Assembly (NCBI RefSeq): GCF_001434575.1
Contig: NZ_AZDA01000117.1
Span: forward strand, 31,960 to 95,959
Direction: 5' to 3'
Origin: Loigolactobacillus bifermentans DSM 20003
GTDB taxonomy: Bacteria; Bacillota; Bacilli; Lactobacillales; Lactobacillaceae
DNA: 64,000 bases
The notes beneath the pieces were generated by a model that saw nothing but the letters and a program-made list of their open reading frames with translations, did not search any database and was not told where the DNA came from. This document shows positions 37,830-47,862 of this stretch, piece after piece. The translations under genes and the position numbers were made by a program. Positions within the stretch are counted from its first letter, which is position 1. Each line of letters opens with the position of its first letter.

Positions 37830-39842
37830 ATGAAAAAATTTTTGACACGAGATCGCATACCAGCCTTTTTACAAAATGACAATTTACGCTACTTGGCATT
37901 AGGGGTATGCTTTTTAGCGACTGTTGGGGTTATTCTGGCCTTTTTTATTAATTGGCTTTTAGGCATTTTTTTATTGCTATTATTTTTGGTATTGGTGGGC
38001 ATTGTTTTTTATGCGTTAAATCAAATGCGGCACAACACCAACGATTATATTTCGGATCTCACGTATCGCATTAAGCGCGGTGAACAAGAGGCATTGATCA
38101 AAATGCCCATTGGAATCTTACTTTATAATGAACAAGCAGAAATTGAATGGGTCAATCCCTACTTACAGAAATATTTTGGCGATCAAGAGATCTTACAAAA
38201 ACCTTTGGCTGAGGTGGATGCTGAACTGGCAGCTGTGATCAAAAACAATGTGGACCACAAAACACCGCAAACGGTGCGCTGGGGCCAAAATCAGTTTGAA
38301 ATGGTAGTGCAAAAAAGCATTCGGGTGGTTTATCTGTTGGATATTACCCGTTATGCCCATATTGAAGAACGGTATCAAGCTGAGCGATTAGCCATTGGGC
38401 AGATTTTTTTAGATAACTACGATGAAATTACCCAGACCATGACGGATAAAAATATTTCTAATTTAAGTAACTATGTGACCAATGAATTAAGTAATTGGGC
38501 GAAGCGTTATGGCATGTTTTTAAAACGTGTAGATGATGATCATTTTTTCCTGTTAAGTTATCGTCATACGCTGAAACGGTTGGAAGACGATAATTTTAAA
38601 ATTTTAGATGTGATTCGTGAACGCACCTCTAAACAAAATTACCCGTTGACCTTATCCATGGGAATTGCCTACAACGATTCTGACTTAGCCAAGTTGGCCA
38701 ACCTGTCACAGAGCAATTTAGACCTGGCTTTAGGTCGTGGTGGCGATCAGGTGGTGGTGAAATCAGAACAAGACTCCGCCCGTTTTTATGGCGGTAAAAC
38801 CAATCCGATGGAAAAACGGACGCGCGTGCGGGCGCGGATGATCAGCCAAGCCTTACAAGAAGTGATGGGTCAAGTCGATCAAGTTTTCGTCATGGGCCAT
38901 TTTCAAGCGGATATGGACTCTTTAGGCGCTTGCTTGGGTATTCGCCGGATTGCGGCCATGAATGGTAAAAAGTGCTATGTGGTGGTTAACCAAGACCATT
39001 TACACACCGACATTGAACGACTTTTGGCAGAAATTAAAAAATATCCTGAATTGGAACCTTATATTGTGGATGCCCAACAAGCACCAGAATTGGCCACTGA
39101 GGACAGTTTATTAGTGATGGTGGATCATTCGAAACCATCGATTACCACCAGCGCGGATTTGTATGAAAAATTAGCCAATCGCACGATTATTATTGATCAT
39201 CACCGACGGGGGGAAGAATTCCCTGAAAATCCCATGTTGGTTTACATTGAGCCGTATGCGTCCTCAACCTGTGAATTGATTACAGAAATGTTTGAATATC
39301 AACCTAAGGATACGGAATCAATCACGAAAATCGAAGCCACTGCGATGTTGGCGGGGATTACGGTGGATACACAATCCTTCTCCATGCGCACTGGGACCCG
39401 GACCTTTGATGCCGCCAGTTACTTACGTTCAGTGGGAGCCGATGCCATTTTAGTCCAGCGGATCTTAAAAGAAAATGTGGACAGTTACATTCAAAAGAAT
39501 CATTTGATTGAATCTGTAGAAATGCTCCAACAAAATATTGCGTTGTGCACCGGTGAGGAAAATCAAATCTACGATTCCGTGATTGCAGCGCAGGCCGCAG
39601 ACACCTTGTTATCTTTATCTGGCATCGACGCGTCCTTTGTGATTACACAGCGCAGTGAACATGAAATTGGGATTTCAGCACGTAGTTTAGGTGAGATCAA
39701 CGTACAAGTGATCATGGAACAGCTCGGTGGCGGTGGGCATTTGTCCAATGCTGCAACACAGTTAACGGATACCACCATTGCGGATGCTAAGTCACAATTA
39801 ATGGCGGCGATTCAAGCAGAGCTTCAGCCAGCAACAGATTAA
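37830..39842 (+). CDS. gdpP: Cyclic-di-AMP phosphodiesterase GdpP
   Basis: 670 residues from ATG 37830 (GGAG seven bases upstream). Two N-terminal helices (LALGVCFLATVGVILAFFINWLLGIF) are followed by a PAS domain (about 85-150), a degenerate GGDEF domain (about 175-305; DDDHFFLLSY), and a DHH/DHHA1 phosphodiesterase with HFQADMDSLGA and IIIDHHRRGEEF. The C-terminal GGGGHLSNAATQL is the DHHA1 nucleotide loop. It hydrolyses c-di-AMP and affects cell wall and osmotic homeostasis. The standard neighbour rplI follows. Confidence 0.97.
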   Translation: MKKFLTRDRIPAFLQNDNLRYLALGVCFLATVGVILAFFINWLLGIFLLLLFLVLVGIVFYALNQMRHNTNDYISDLTYRIKRGEQEALIKMPIGILLYNEQAEIEWVNPYLQKYFGDQEILQKPLAEVDAELAAVIKNNVDHKTPQTVRWGQNQFEMVVQKSIRVVYLLDITRYAHIEERYQAERLAIGQIFLDNYDEITQTMTDKNISNLSNYVTNELSNWAKRYGMFLKRVDDDHFFLLSYRHTLKRLEDDNFKILDVIRERTSKQNYPLTLSMGIAYNDSDLAKLANLSQSNLDLALGRGGDQVVVKSEQDSARFYGGKTNPMEKRTRVRARMISQALQEVMGQVDQVFVMGHFQADMDSLGACLGIRRIAAMNGKKCYVVVNQDHLHTDIERLLAEIKKYPELEPYIVDAQQAPELATEDSLLVMVDHSKPSITTSADLYEKLANRTIIIDHHRRGEEFPENPMLVYIEPYASSTCELITEMFEYQPKDTESITKIEATAMLAGITVDTQSFSMRTGTRTFDAASYLRSVGADAILVQRILKENVDSYIQKNHLIESVEMLQQNIALCTGEENQIYDSVIAAQAADTLLSLSGIDASFVITQRSEHEIGISARSLGEINVQVIMEQLGGGGHLSNAATQLTDTTIADAKSQLMAAIQAELQPATD

Positions 39843-39906
39843 ACGCTGTTCTATTGCTTGTTTTTTTGGTAAAGTTAAAGGGAATTGAATAGGGAGTTGA
39901 GCAGAG

Positions 39907-40359
39907 ATGAAAGTTATTTTTCTAGAAGATGTTCGAGGCCGCGGTAAACGCGGTGATGTGAAAGACGTACCAGCAGGCTACGCTCAAAACTTTTTAATTA
40001 AAAATGGTAAGGCTAAAGCTGCCACAAATCAAGCGATGAACCAGTTAAAAGGCCAGCAACACGCGGAAGAAAAACGGCGGGCTGCTGAACTTGCTGAAGC
40101 CAAAAAGCAAAAGGCCATTATCGAAGCTGACGAAACAGTGGTTGAATTAAAATCTAAGGCCGGCACGGATGGGCGCTTGTTCGGTTCTGTTCCGAGCAAA
40201 CAAATTGCCCAAGGCTTGGAAAAGCAATACGGCATTAAAGTCGATAAGCGTAAGATCGAATTACCAGAGCCATTGCGGGCATTAGGCTATCGCAATGTTC
40301 CGGTGAAATTATTCGATGATGTGACAGCAAAAATTCGTGTTCATATTTCGGAATTATAA
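39907..40359 (+). CDS. rplI: 50S ribosomal protein L9
   Basis: 150 residues. [31 protein letters not shown] is the L9 signature; a long central helix connects to the C-terminal RNA-binding lobe. It lies between gdpP and dnaB as in most Firmicutes. A GC-rich hairpin (GAAGGCCGG / CCGGCCTTC, 40372-40399) follows and may reduce read-through into dnaB. Confidence 0.98.
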   Translation: MKVIFLEDVRGRGKRGDVKDVPAGYAQNFLIKNGKAKAATNQAMNQLKGQQHAEEKRRAAELAEAKKQKAIIEADETVVELKSKAGTDGRLFGSVPSKQIAQGLEKQYGIKVDKRKIELPEPLRALGYRNVPVKLFDDVTAKIRVHISEL

Positions 40360-40430
40360 GTGGAATCAAGCGAAGGCCGGGACAACTGTTCCGGCCTTCT
40401 CAAGCTTTTACGTCTTAAAGGGGTATTTTT

Positions 40431-41849
40431 ATGAATAATGAACTTGTAGACCAAACACCGCCACAAAATATTGAGGCTGAACAAGCCGTTTTAGGGGCTG
40501 TGTTTGTCAATCCTGATGCGTTAGTAGAAGCCCAGGAATTTATTACTGCTGATGATTTTTATCGTCGGGCGCATCAGATTATTTTTCAGGCGATGGCGGA
40601 TCTCAATGATGCCGGTGAAGGTATTGATCCGATCACCTTAAAAAATCAGCTTGAAAAGCAAGATCAGTTGGAAAACATTGGTGGCATTAGTTATTTAGCG
40701 GACTTAGCGGTTGCCGTTCCAACAGCGGCTAATGTGAGTTATTATGCCAAAATTGTCCAAGAAAAAGCGGTTTTACGGCGTTTGATCAAGGCGGCTACTA
40801 AAATTGTCACCGATAGTTATCAACAAGATGGCGATTTAACGGCGCTATTAGATGATGCCGAGCAAGGCATTATGAATGTGTCTGAGCAGCGCAATACAGA
40901 AGGGTTTAAGCCCATCTCGGATGTCTTAAATTCAGCGCTGGAACAAATCGACCATTTATACAAAAATCATGATGATATTACCGGGATTCCAACGGGGTAC
41001 CGGGATTTAGATAAAATGACTGCTGGGTTACAAGAAGACGAATTGATCATTATTGCCGCCCGGCCAGCCGTTGGTAAAACGGCCTTTGCCTTAAATATTG
41101 CGCAAAATGTCGGCACCAAAACGGATAAAACCGTCGCCATTTTTAGTTTGGAAATGAGCGCAGAGTCGTTGGTTAACCGGATGGTGTGTGCGGAAGGCAG
41201 TATTGATGCAGGCCATTTACGAACCGGTCAATTATCCGATGAGGAATGGCAGAATCTGATCGTGGCCATGGGGAGTTTGTCCAAAGCGTCGATCTATATT
41301 GATGATACGCCAGGGAACAAAATGTCTGAGATTCGGGCTAAGTGTCGGCGTTTGGCCAAAGAAAAAGGCAACCTTGGCCTGGTTGTCGTAGATTACTTGC
41401 AGTTGATCGAAGGCAGCAACAAGGAAAGTCGGCAACAGGAAGTCTCTGGCATTTCACGGCAACTGAAAAAGTTGGCCAAGGAATTACGCGTGCCGGTGAT
41501 TGCTTTGTCACAGCTGTCACGTGGTGTTGAACAACGACAAGATAAGCGGCCCGTTTTGTCTGATATTCGTGAATCTGGCTCAATCGAACAGGATGCGGAT
41601 ATTGTAGCCTTCCTGTATCGGGATGATTATTACCGGGATGAAACGGATGAAGATAGCGACGAGGACAGTCAGTTTGCCCAAGATAGTGCCGCTGGTGGCA
41701 CGCGCAGTCAGGACCAAGAAGTCGGTGAAGTCGAAGTCATTATTGAAAAAAACCGGAGTGGCGCACGGGGAACCGTGAAATTATTATTCGTGAAACAGTA
41801 TAATAAGTTCTCATCGATCGCGTATATGCCGGAAGATCAAGCCGGGTAA
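40431..41849 (+). CDS. dnaB: Replicative DNA helicase DnaB
   Basis: 472 residues. An N-terminal primase-binding domain (PPQNIEAEQAVLGAVF) is followed by a RecA-like helicase with Walker A IIAARPAVGKTAFALN, Walker B-like LVVVDYLQLIEG, SQLSRGVEQRQDKRPVLSDIRESGSIEQDAD and the arginine finger region NRSGARGTVKLLF. An acidic insert (DETDEDSDEDSQ, about 400) is longer than in some homologues. It unwinds DNA at forks. Confidence 0.98.
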   Translation: MNNELVDQTPPQNIEAEQAVLGAVFVNPDALVEAQEFITADDFYRRAHQIIFQAMADLNDAGEGIDPITLKNQLEKQDQLENIGGISYLADLAVAVPTAANVSYYAKIVQEKAVLRRLIKAATKIVTDSYQQDGDLTALLDDAEQGIMNVSEQRNTEGFKPISDVLNSALEQIDHLYKNHDDITGIPTGYRDLDKMTAGLQEDELIIIAARPAVGKTAFALNIAQNVGTKTDKTVAIFSLEMSAESLVNRMVCAEGSIDAGHLRTGQLSDEEWQNLIVAMGSLSKASIYIDDTPGNKMSEIRAKCRRLAKEKGNLGLVVVDYLQLIEGSNKESRQQEVSGISRQLKKLAKELRVPVIALSQLSRGVEQRQDKRPVLSDIRESGSIEQDADIVAFLYRDDYYRDETDEDSDEDSQFAQDSAAGGTRSQDQEVGEVEVIIEKNRSGARGTVKLLFVKQYNKFSSIAYMPEDQAG

Positions 41850-41857
41850 TTGCGGTT

Positions 41858-41905
41858 ATTGTTCGCTTTTAGAGCAATAATATACAAATTTTATAATAAT
41901 GTTCG
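41858..41905 (+). promoter_or_regulatory. Possible PurR boxes upstream of purA
   Basis: ATTGTTCGCTTTT (from 41858) and AATGTTCGTTTAT (from 41898) each match the reverse PurBox AWWGTTCGGWWWT with one mismatch. They lie before the dnaB terminator and about 50-95 bases upstream of the purA -35. The purine link is plausible, but the terminator between boxes and promoter weakens it. Confidence 0.4.
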
Positions 41906-41911
41906 TTTATA

Positions 41912-41941
41912 AAGCTAAAAAATACGTTTTAGCTTTTTTTT
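41912..41941 (+). terminator. dnaB terminator
   Basis: AAGCTAAAA / TTTTAGCTT with seven T. Confidence 0.8.
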
Positions 41942-41953
41942 ATTCGGATTTTC

Positions 41954-41982
41954 TTGAACAAGCCGGTTTTAATTGCTACAAT
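41954..41982 (+). promoter_or_regulatory. purA promoter
   Basis: TTGAAC (41954-41959), 17-base spacer, TACAAT (41977-41982), about 48 bases before the purA start. Confidence 0.65.
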
Positions 41983-42029
41983 AGGCATGGTGTGTGAAGC
42001 ACATAATTTAAATAATGAGGTGTTCAAAT

Positions 42030-43322
42030 ATGGCATCAGTTGTTGTAGTAGGATCCCAATGGGGCGATGAAGGAAAAGGTAAAATTACCGACTTCTTAGG
42101 CGAAGCAGCCGACGTAATTGCACGGACGCAAGGCGGCGACAACGCCGGTCATACGATCCATGCCCAAGGCAAGATTTTAAAACTCCGCTTAATTCCATCC
42201 GGTATTCTCTATCACGATAAGATCTCAGTCATTGGTAACGGTGTCGTTGTCAACCCTGAATCTTTGGTAGCAGAATTGGACTACTTGGCTGAGAACGGGG
42301 TAACGGCGGATAATTTACGGATTTCCGACCGCGCCCATGTAATCTTACCCTACCATATTGCAATGGATCGTTTGCAAGAAGCCAGCAAAGGCGATCAAAA
42401 GATCGGGACCACCAATCGTGGAATCGGCCCAGCTTATATGGATAAGGCAGCTCGCATCGGTATTCGCATGGTTGACTTATTAGACAAGGAAGTTTTTGCT
42501 GAAAAGTTACGCGAAAACTTAGACTTGAAAAACAAAGAATTTGTTGATGTTTATCATGGCGATGCATTGAAATTTGATGATATTTTTGAAACGTATTACG
42601 CTTATGGGCAACGCTTAAAACAATATGTAACCGATACGTCGGTTGTTTTAAACGATGCGCTTGATGATGGTAAAAAGGTCTTATTTGAAGGCGCTCAAGG
42701 CGTGATGCTAGATATTGACCAAGGAACTTACCCATTTGTCACGTCTTCTAACCCAGTTGCAGGGGGCGTTACCATTGGGAGCGGTGTTGGTCCAACGCGG
42801 ATCAACCGTGCGGTTGGTGTTTGTAAAGCTTATACATCACGTGTTGGTGACGGCCCATTCCCAACGGAATTAATGGACGCAACCGGCGACTTTTTACGTG
42901 AAGCAGGTCATGAATACGGGACCGTTACGAAGCGGCCACGGCGGATCGGTTGGTTTGACTCCGTTGTCATGCGGCATGCCAAGCGGGTCAGTGGTTTAAC
43001 CGACTTATGCTTTAACTGCTTAGATGTGTTAACAGGTTTAAAGACGTTGAAGATTTGTACCGCGTACGAATTAGATGGCAAAACCATTTATCATTACCCA
43101 GCCAGCTTAAAGGATATTGCACGGTGCAAACCAGTTTATGAAGAAATGCCAGGTTGGGACGAGGACATTACAGGCGTCAAAACCTTAGCAGAATTACCAG
43201 AAGCAGCCCAACACTATGTTAAACGGGTTGAAGAATTAGTTGGGGTTAAGATCGCGACCTTCTCCGTCGGACCTGATCGGGAACAAACCAATGTTTTAAC
43301 GAATGTTTGGAACGAAATCTAG
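42030..43322 (+). CDS. purA: Adenylosuccinate synthetase
   Basis: 430 residues from ATG 42030 (GAGGTG upstream). The GTP-binding P-loop is [45 protein letters not shown] and [26 protein letters not shown] are conserved substrate loops. It converts IMP and aspartate to adenylosuccinate using GTP. Single gene with a strong shared terminator. Confidence 0.98.
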   Translation: MASVVVVGSQWGDEGKGKITDFLGEAADVIARTQGGDNAGHTIHAQGKILKLRLIPSGILYHDKISVIGNGVVVNPESLVAELDYLAENGVTADNLRISDRAHVILPYHIAMDRLQEASKGDQKIGTTNRGIGPAYMDKAARIGIRMVDLLDKEVFAEKLRENLDLKNKEFVDVYHGDALKFDDIFETYYAYGQRLKQYVTDTSVVLNDALDDGKKVLFEGAQGVMLDIDQGTYPFVTSSNPVAGGVTIGSGVGPTRINRAVGVCKAYTSRVGDGPFPTELMDATGDFLREAGHEYGTVTKRPRRIGWFDSVVMRHAKRVSGLTDLCFNCLDVLTGLKTLKICTAYELDGKTIYHYPASLKDIARCKPVYEEMPGWDEDITGVKTLAELPEAAQHYVKRVEELVGVKIATFSVGPDREQTNVLTNVWNEI

Positions 43323-43342
43323 CGCAAGTTCAAGCGCGCTTA

Positions 43343-43377
43343 AAAGGGCGACAAAGCATTGCTTTGTCGCCCTTTTT
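43343..43377. terminator. Bidirectional terminator after purA
   Basis: A 15-bp stem AAAGGGCGACAAAGC / GCTTTGTCGCCCTTT with T runs on both strands; it lies between converging genes. Confidence 0.85.
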
Positions 43378-43383
43378 GTGTGG

Positions 43384-44037
43384 TTACATTGATGGCGTGC
43401 CGCCATCAATGATCGTGGCAAACCCATTTGAAAGTGACTTGTTAGCGGTAGGTTTAAAGTATAAACCGTCGGATTGAACGTCACCATTGGTTTGTTGCGT
43501 GATCAACGTCACCGGTGACCCATTGTGCAAGGTAAAGAAATACAAGTGAGCGCCCATGGACTTGGCAGTAGCGGCGTCAGAGTAAACGGCGACTAATTCA
43601 TAATCCTTGTTGCCGGTACCAGAAGTCGACGATTCAATGGTGGCATCGGCGTCATCTACTTTAAAACGGATCTCACTTAGATCTTGTGGGAACTTCATGC
43701 CGTAGAAGTTGACCGGGGAACTAACCGTCGATTCTTCATATTGTTGGTCCATCACGTTACCCCAGGCACTCATAAAGGTGCTTAACTTTTGAGCTTTGGT
43801 ATGATTCCAAAGCGCGCTACTTTTTTGAGTGCTTGATGAAGTTGCTGATGCGGTGCTTTCAGAGGTGCTGCTGGTGCCAGTTTTGGTCGTTTGATCGGCG
43901 GTGCTAGCGGCTTTACTTTCAGCCGCTGAATTCGTGGTGACTTGTTGGGTTTGGCGATTTTCTAAGGTGATCCCCACGACTAAGATAATCGCTAAGCCTA
44001 ATACAAAACCGGCTAATCCAAATCCCCATTTTTTCAT
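43384..44037 (-). CDS. Membrane-anchored DUF4767-like protein
   Basis: 217 residues. An N-terminal anchor helix (GFGLAGFVLGLAIILVVGITL) is followed by a Ser/Thr/Ala-rich linker (about 30-75) and a domain starting LWNHTKAQKLSTFMSAWGNVMDQQY, the Trp...Lys..L..FM..W...M.Q.Y pattern of DUF4767. It is extracytoplasmic, of unknown function, and common as lipoproteins in lactobacilli, but here there is no lipobox Cys. It lies two bases after the isochorismatase-like gene, so the two are probably cotranscribed. Confidence 0.75.
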   Translation of the reverse strand: MKKWGFGLAGFVLGLAIILVVGITLENRQTQQVTTNSAAESKAASTADQTTKTGTSSTSESTASATSSSTQKSSALWNHTKAQKLSTFMSAWGNVMDQQYEESTVSSPVNFYGMKFPQDLSEIRFKVDDADATIESSTSGTGNKDYELVAVYSDAATAKSMGAHLYFFTLHNGSPVTLITQQTNGDVQSDGLYFKPTANKSLSNGFATIIDGGTPSM

Positions 44038-44038
44038 A

Positions 44039-44626
44039 TTACTTTTCCCCCGTTTGAATCATATTTAAAATCTCTGCTGTGGTACGTACGCGACCTAATT
44101 GCGGTAGCATTTTCGTTACAAAAACATGGTGTAGTTCCAAATCGCGATCGGCCATGGCATCCGATACGATCAACTGTTCATAACCGGCTTGATAGGCTTC
44201 TTTACTGGTCATATAAACACCATTACTGGTGATCAAGCCCGTGAGGATCAGCGTGTCGATCTGACGCCGGCGGAGTTGAACCTCGAGATCAGTGCCATAA
44301 AAAGCCCCTGGATTATATTTTAGCACCTCGATCTGGTTCATAACAGTGGCATCGTGTGCCGTTGGCAGGACCAAGTCACTGTAATTTGGCACCGGTGTGG
44401 TGTGACGTTTGGGGCGGTCTGTGAGCGGGTGTAAAGCAGTGACAGGTGTGTTGGCCACATGCACTAAAACAATAAGGGCTGGTGTATTTTTTAATGCGGC
44501 CGCAATTCTTTGCGTCTGTGCGACGACTTCAGCGCCTGAATAAGGGACTAATTGTGGATTTTGGGTAATGCCAGCTTGTAGATCAATGGCAATCAAGGCG
44601 GTTTTATTAAGATTTAAGGTGGTCAT
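44039..44626 (-). CDS. Isochorismatase-fold hydrolase lacking the nucleophilic Cys
   Basis: 195 residues from ATG 44626 (AGGAG upstream). ALIAIDLQAGI holds the catalytic Asp; a Lys is in DRPKRHTTP. The segment LILTGLITSNGVYMTSKEAYQAGY is where amidase members have Cys (TGxxTxxCVxxTA); here the position is Gly, as in EntB/PhzD-type isochorismatases. It is therefore unlikely to be a thiol-dependent nicotinamidase and may hydrolyse a vinyl ether or another small substrate. Neighbour: DUF4767-like gene. Confidence 0.82.
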   Translation of the reverse strand: MTTLNLNKTALIAIDLQAGITQNPQLVPYSGAEVVAQTQRIAAALKNTPALIVLVHVANTPVTALHPLTDRPKRHTTPVPNYSDLVLPTAHDATVMNQIEVLKYNPGAFYGTDLEVQLRRRQIDTLILTGLITSNGVYMTSKEAYQAGYEQLIVSDAMADRDLELHHVFVTKMLPQLGRVRTTAEILNMIQTGEK

Positions 44627-44760
44627 AAAGGGCTCCTTTCGCGGCTTCAATTGCGATTTAACCGCTTGACAGATGAAAGATAAATTGGCATTATGAGAAG
44701 ACTATTAAATAAAAATGACGTAAGCGTGCTTTAAGCGCCGCTGAAATACAGGAGGCCCCA

Positions 44761-46128
44761 ATGTTTGATACTGTTGGCCAGGTTATTTTTGATCAAGAAA
44801 TTATTGCCCGTTCCAGTGACTTTACGATGGGCATTGAAGTTGAAATGCACCGAATCGATGAGCATGGTCGTTTAAGTCACCAACCTTATCCCGTTCAACT
44901 TGGTGATCAAAATAAAAACCAATTTATTAAAAATGATTTTGTCCAAACCCAATCAGAAGTGATCACCCCACCTGTGGCCCATTCAGTTGCCGCAATGAAC
45001 TACTTAATGGCATTGAACAATACGTTGCGCCAAGCGTTACAACCAGATGAAATGCTGTGGCCATTATCGATGCCGCCAGCACTCCCAAAGGATAAAACAC
45101 AAATTCCGATTGCAGATGTTGAACCAGCAAAATTGGCCTATTTCCAGAAATGGGTGGCACAACACGGCTATGTTCACGGGTTACCCACAGGTGCCCATTT
45201 AAATATTAGCATCGATCAGCACGTTTTTGACTTGGTTTATCCTAAGGTCAAGGATCATTTTGCCAGTCGGACAGCCGTTGAAAATGCGATTTATTTAAAA
45301 GTCGCGCAACAATTTGTGCGGTATCGTTGGATCTTGATTTACCTATTTGGTGCTAGTCCCATTGCGGAGGCCAACTATTTTGAACCTGATGATCCTGATC
45401 AACCGCATCGCCCGGTGCGCAGCCTGCGGAACAGCCATTATGGTTTTGATTCACATTTTACTGGTAATTATACAAGCGTTGATCAGTACGTTCAAACCAT
45501 TTTAGCAGGTGTTAAAGCAGGCAAATTGCTGGCGCCAATGGAATTTCACGGCAGTGTGCGGTTAAAGGGAACTGGGGATTTTGAAAAAATGCCTGAAACA
45601 GGCGTCGACTATTTGGAGTTGCGCTTCTTGGACCTTGACCCCACCACATCTGTTGGGGTGCGAACGGAAGCGGTGCGCTTTATTCGCCTGATGATGAGCT
45701 ATTTCATGTTAACGCCAGGCATTCCAACGGCACAGGTTGCTGATAAGTTAGCAGAAGCTGACCGTCGTTGTGACCAAATTGCGTTAGAAAGTCCGTTTGA
45801 GCAAACAGCCTATCACGATGAAGCCCAGGCCTTTTTGGACAAGTTACAGTTATTTGGCGATCAGATCCAGTGGGGACCTGAATATCAAGAAGTGATGGAT
45901 ACCATGCAAGATCGGCTAGATCACCCTGGGAAAACGCCAGCTGCTTTTTTAGCAGAGCAAGTGCGGGAGGGCTCCTTAACGGATTTTGCGCTCCGCGTTG
46001 CGGAGCGTTACCAGAAGCACGCATTACGCAATATTCGGCCGTTTAAAGGCTTTGCTGATAAACCGACCTTGGATGAAGGGGAATTGCGCCAAAACCTCTT
46101 TAAAGGCAATTGGGAACCACGCAATTAA
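44761..46128 (+). CDS. gshA: Glutamate-cysteine ligase (gamma-glutamylcysteine synthetase)
   Basis: 455 residues. FTMGIEVEMHRID is the metal/ATP-binding Glu motif; LPTGAHLNISID, RSLRNSHYGFDSHF, MEFHGSVRLKG and YLELRFLDLDPTTSVGV match the GCS family as seen in the N-terminal half of GshF. No ATP-grasp domain follows, so glutathione synthetase activity would have to come from another gene. It makes gamma-glutamylcysteine from Glu, Cys and ATP. It converges on a gamma-glutamyl hydrolase gene. Confidence 0.88.
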   Translation: MFDTVGQVIFDQEIIARSSDFTMGIEVEMHRIDEHGRLSHQPYPVQLGDQNKNQFIKNDFVQTQSEVITPPVAHSVAAMNYLMALNNTLRQALQPDEMLWPLSMPPALPKDKTQIPIADVEPAKLAYFQKWVAQHGYVHGLPTGAHLNISIDQHVFDLVYPKVKDHFASRTAVENAIYLKVAQQFVRYRWILIYLFGASPIAEANYFEPDDPDQPHRPVRSLRNSHYGFDSHFTGNYTSVDQYVQTILAGVKAGKLLAPMEFHGSVRLKGTGDFEKMPETGVDYLELRFLDLDPTTSVGVRTEAVRFIRLMMSYFMLTPGIPTAQVADKLAEADRRCDQIALESPFEQTAYHDEAQAFLDKLQLFGDQIQWGPEYQEVMDTMQDRLDHPGKTPAAFLAEQVREGSLTDFALRVAERYQKHALRNIRPFKGFADKPTLDEGELRQNLFKGNWEPRN

Positions 46129-46160
46129 AAAAAGTTGTGACCGCGGTCGCAACTTTTTTT
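46127..46160. terminator. Bidirectional terminator between gshA and the peptidase C26 gene
   Basis: AAAAAGTTGTGACC / GGTCGCAACTTTTT hairpin with T runs on both strands. Confidence 0.85.
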
Positions 46161-46917
46161 AATTGGCTAATTTTAAGGTTTGCTTATTTTCTGAAACTTT
46201 CATACTACGGTGCACCAGATCACGGAATAAATCCTGCATATCCTGATTATGACGGTACATATTTTCCGGATGCCACTGGACGGCTAAGACTTGATCGTTA
46301 TCTTGTGATTCAATGGCTTCCACCACCTGATCGTCGGCACGCGCCGTCACCTTTAAATGCGGTGCAATCTGTTTCACGGCTTCATGATGCCGTGAATTGA
46401 CATAAGGCCGTTCGCCCATAATTTGGAATAACCGACTGTCAGTGGCCACATTAATGTGATGGGTTGGTAAATTGCCAGGGGCAGTTTGTGTGTGTTTCAA
46501 TTTTGCATCAGGATTTTCAGATAAATCTTGATACAACGTCCCACCTAAGGCAACGTTAATGACTTGTAATCCCCGGCAAATACCAAAAATGGCTTTGCCA
46601 GCTTGATACGCCTGACGTACTAATTCAACTTCAAAACGGTCGCGAGGAATATACGTTTTTCCTAACTGGAGTTCAGGTTCTTCCTGATAAAAAGTCGGGT
46701 CAACGTCGTAGCCACCGAGAAAGAGGATCCCATCGAAACTTTCTAAATAAGCGGGCACGTTGGCCGGGTCGCTGTTGGGCAAAATAATCGGGATGCCACC
46801 TGATTTAAGCACAGCATTCACCGCCATTCGTGGGGCGTAATCAGCATTACGTTCATTGATAATATCCGTTGCTTCGATTAAAGTATCGGCAGGCATTGCA
46901 ATTCTAGGTCGGCGCAT
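46159..46917 (-). CDS. Class I glutamine amidotransferase-like gamma-glutamyl hydrolase (PuuD-like, peptidase C26)
   Basis: 252 residues. The nucleophile elbow GICRGLQVINVALGGTLYQDL contains the catalytic Cys; His and Glu are in VLAVQWHPENM. LFLGGYDVDPTFYQEEP is the oxyanion/Gly region. Related enzymes cleave gamma-glutamyl-GABA or other gamma-glutamyl amides. Its location opposite glutamate-cysteine ligase fits handling of gamma-glutamyl compounds, though that is inference. Confidence 0.87.
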   Translation of the reverse strand: MRRPRIAMPADTLIEATDIINERNADYAPRMAVNAVLKSGGIPIILPNSDPANVPAYLESFDGILFLGGYDVDPTFYQEEPELQLGKTYIPRDRFEVELVRQAYQAGKAIFGICRGLQVINVALGGTLYQDLSENPDAKLKHTQTAPGNLPTHHINVATDSRLFQIMGERPYVNSRHHEAVKQIAPHLKVTARADDQVVEAIESQDNDQVLAVQWHPENMYRHNQDMQDLFRDLVHRSMKVSENKQTLKLAN

Positions 46918-47550
46918 ACGGTAAAACTCCTCTCATCTAATTTTAATAATTGAAATCATAGCCTAACCACCGGGAAAAAGCAAGCATAACTGTTGGAATT
47001 TCAGCAGATCAGAACTTGACATGTCAATTTGTCAGCAAGCGGTACCTGATGGTTGACCGATTTTGTGAGCTAACAGCTGCCTAATTGGGTGGTTTTTGTT
47101 AACGACCTTTTTTCTGTGTGGCAGGTACTAAAATAGCCAATAAAATTTAATAGACTTGAAATGATAAAAATACTCACCGCTATTGATCAATCTTATCAGG
47201 ATAAATGGCGTGTACCAGTTGCTACCTAATATTAGGTTTAGGCCATTTATCATGGCAAATAAACTCAATGGCACGCTTATTTGTTATGATTTGCCGCGAT
47301 AAGAGGGACTAACGGGAATAACTGGTTAAGAACTGAGCTCGGTCTTAAAATGCTAAAGGCGCACAAACTTTTTTAAAAACAGAAGGCATCATAGAAATAG
47401 ACTATGTTTAAGGAGGCCCACTGAATTAAGGCCTTGATACTAAGGTCAAAATTAAAATCAGGTTTTAGTGATAAAGAATAACTATTGAAAATGACTTGCA
47501 ACCCATTTATAAATTGCTTAGCATAAAGCTAAATTTTAATTAGAAATTTA
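46918..47550. other. Gene-free region with a long hairpin
   Basis: No gene is seen. GATAAATGGC (47200-47209) and GCCATTTATC (47242-47251) form a 10-bp inverted repeat around CCTAATATTAGG (47225-47236), a perfect 12-bp palindrome. Its meaning is unknown; an operator or palindromic repeat is possible. A promoter for the downstream T-box RNA is expected near 47490-47525 but is not clear. Confidence 0.45.
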
Positions 47551-47795
47551 CTGAGAAAAGATGAGTATTGTGTTTATCGTCATATAGAGAGCCTATGTTT
47601 GCTGAAAATGGGCTGCCGGTGGCACAAGAAGATGGTCTTTGAGTGCGTGAATTTGAGCCCAAGCGTAAAAATTTGCCGCGTTGTTCCCGTTAATGAACTG
47701 ACACATTGTGTTTGAGGTGGTAGTGGTGACATTGCCATAAAAAAGGTGGTACCGTGCATTCGCGCCCTTTCCAATTTTGGAAAGGGCGTTTTTTA
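47551..47795 (+). promoter_or_regulatory. T-box riboswitch, cysteine-type (UGC specifier)
   Basis: The T-box core AGGTGGTACCGTG lies at 47745-47757, followed by the terminator CGCCCTTTCCAA / TTGGAAAGGGCG (47763-47788) and six T. Upstream stem I shows GATGAGTA (47560-47567), the AGAGAGC distal bulge (47586-47592) and GCTGAAAATGGGC. The specifier region TTTGAGTGCGTGAA places TGC (47644-47646) as the codon read, so uncharged tRNA-Cys should switch it on. It controls the sulfate-type binding protein downstream. The specifier is inferred by motif position, not by a computed fold. Confidence 0.82.
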
Positions 47796-47862
47796 TAAAA
47801 ATTTTTAAAACAGTTAGTTGAACCTGCTAGTTCCATTGTTAATCAAATTGGGGGAATGTTTT

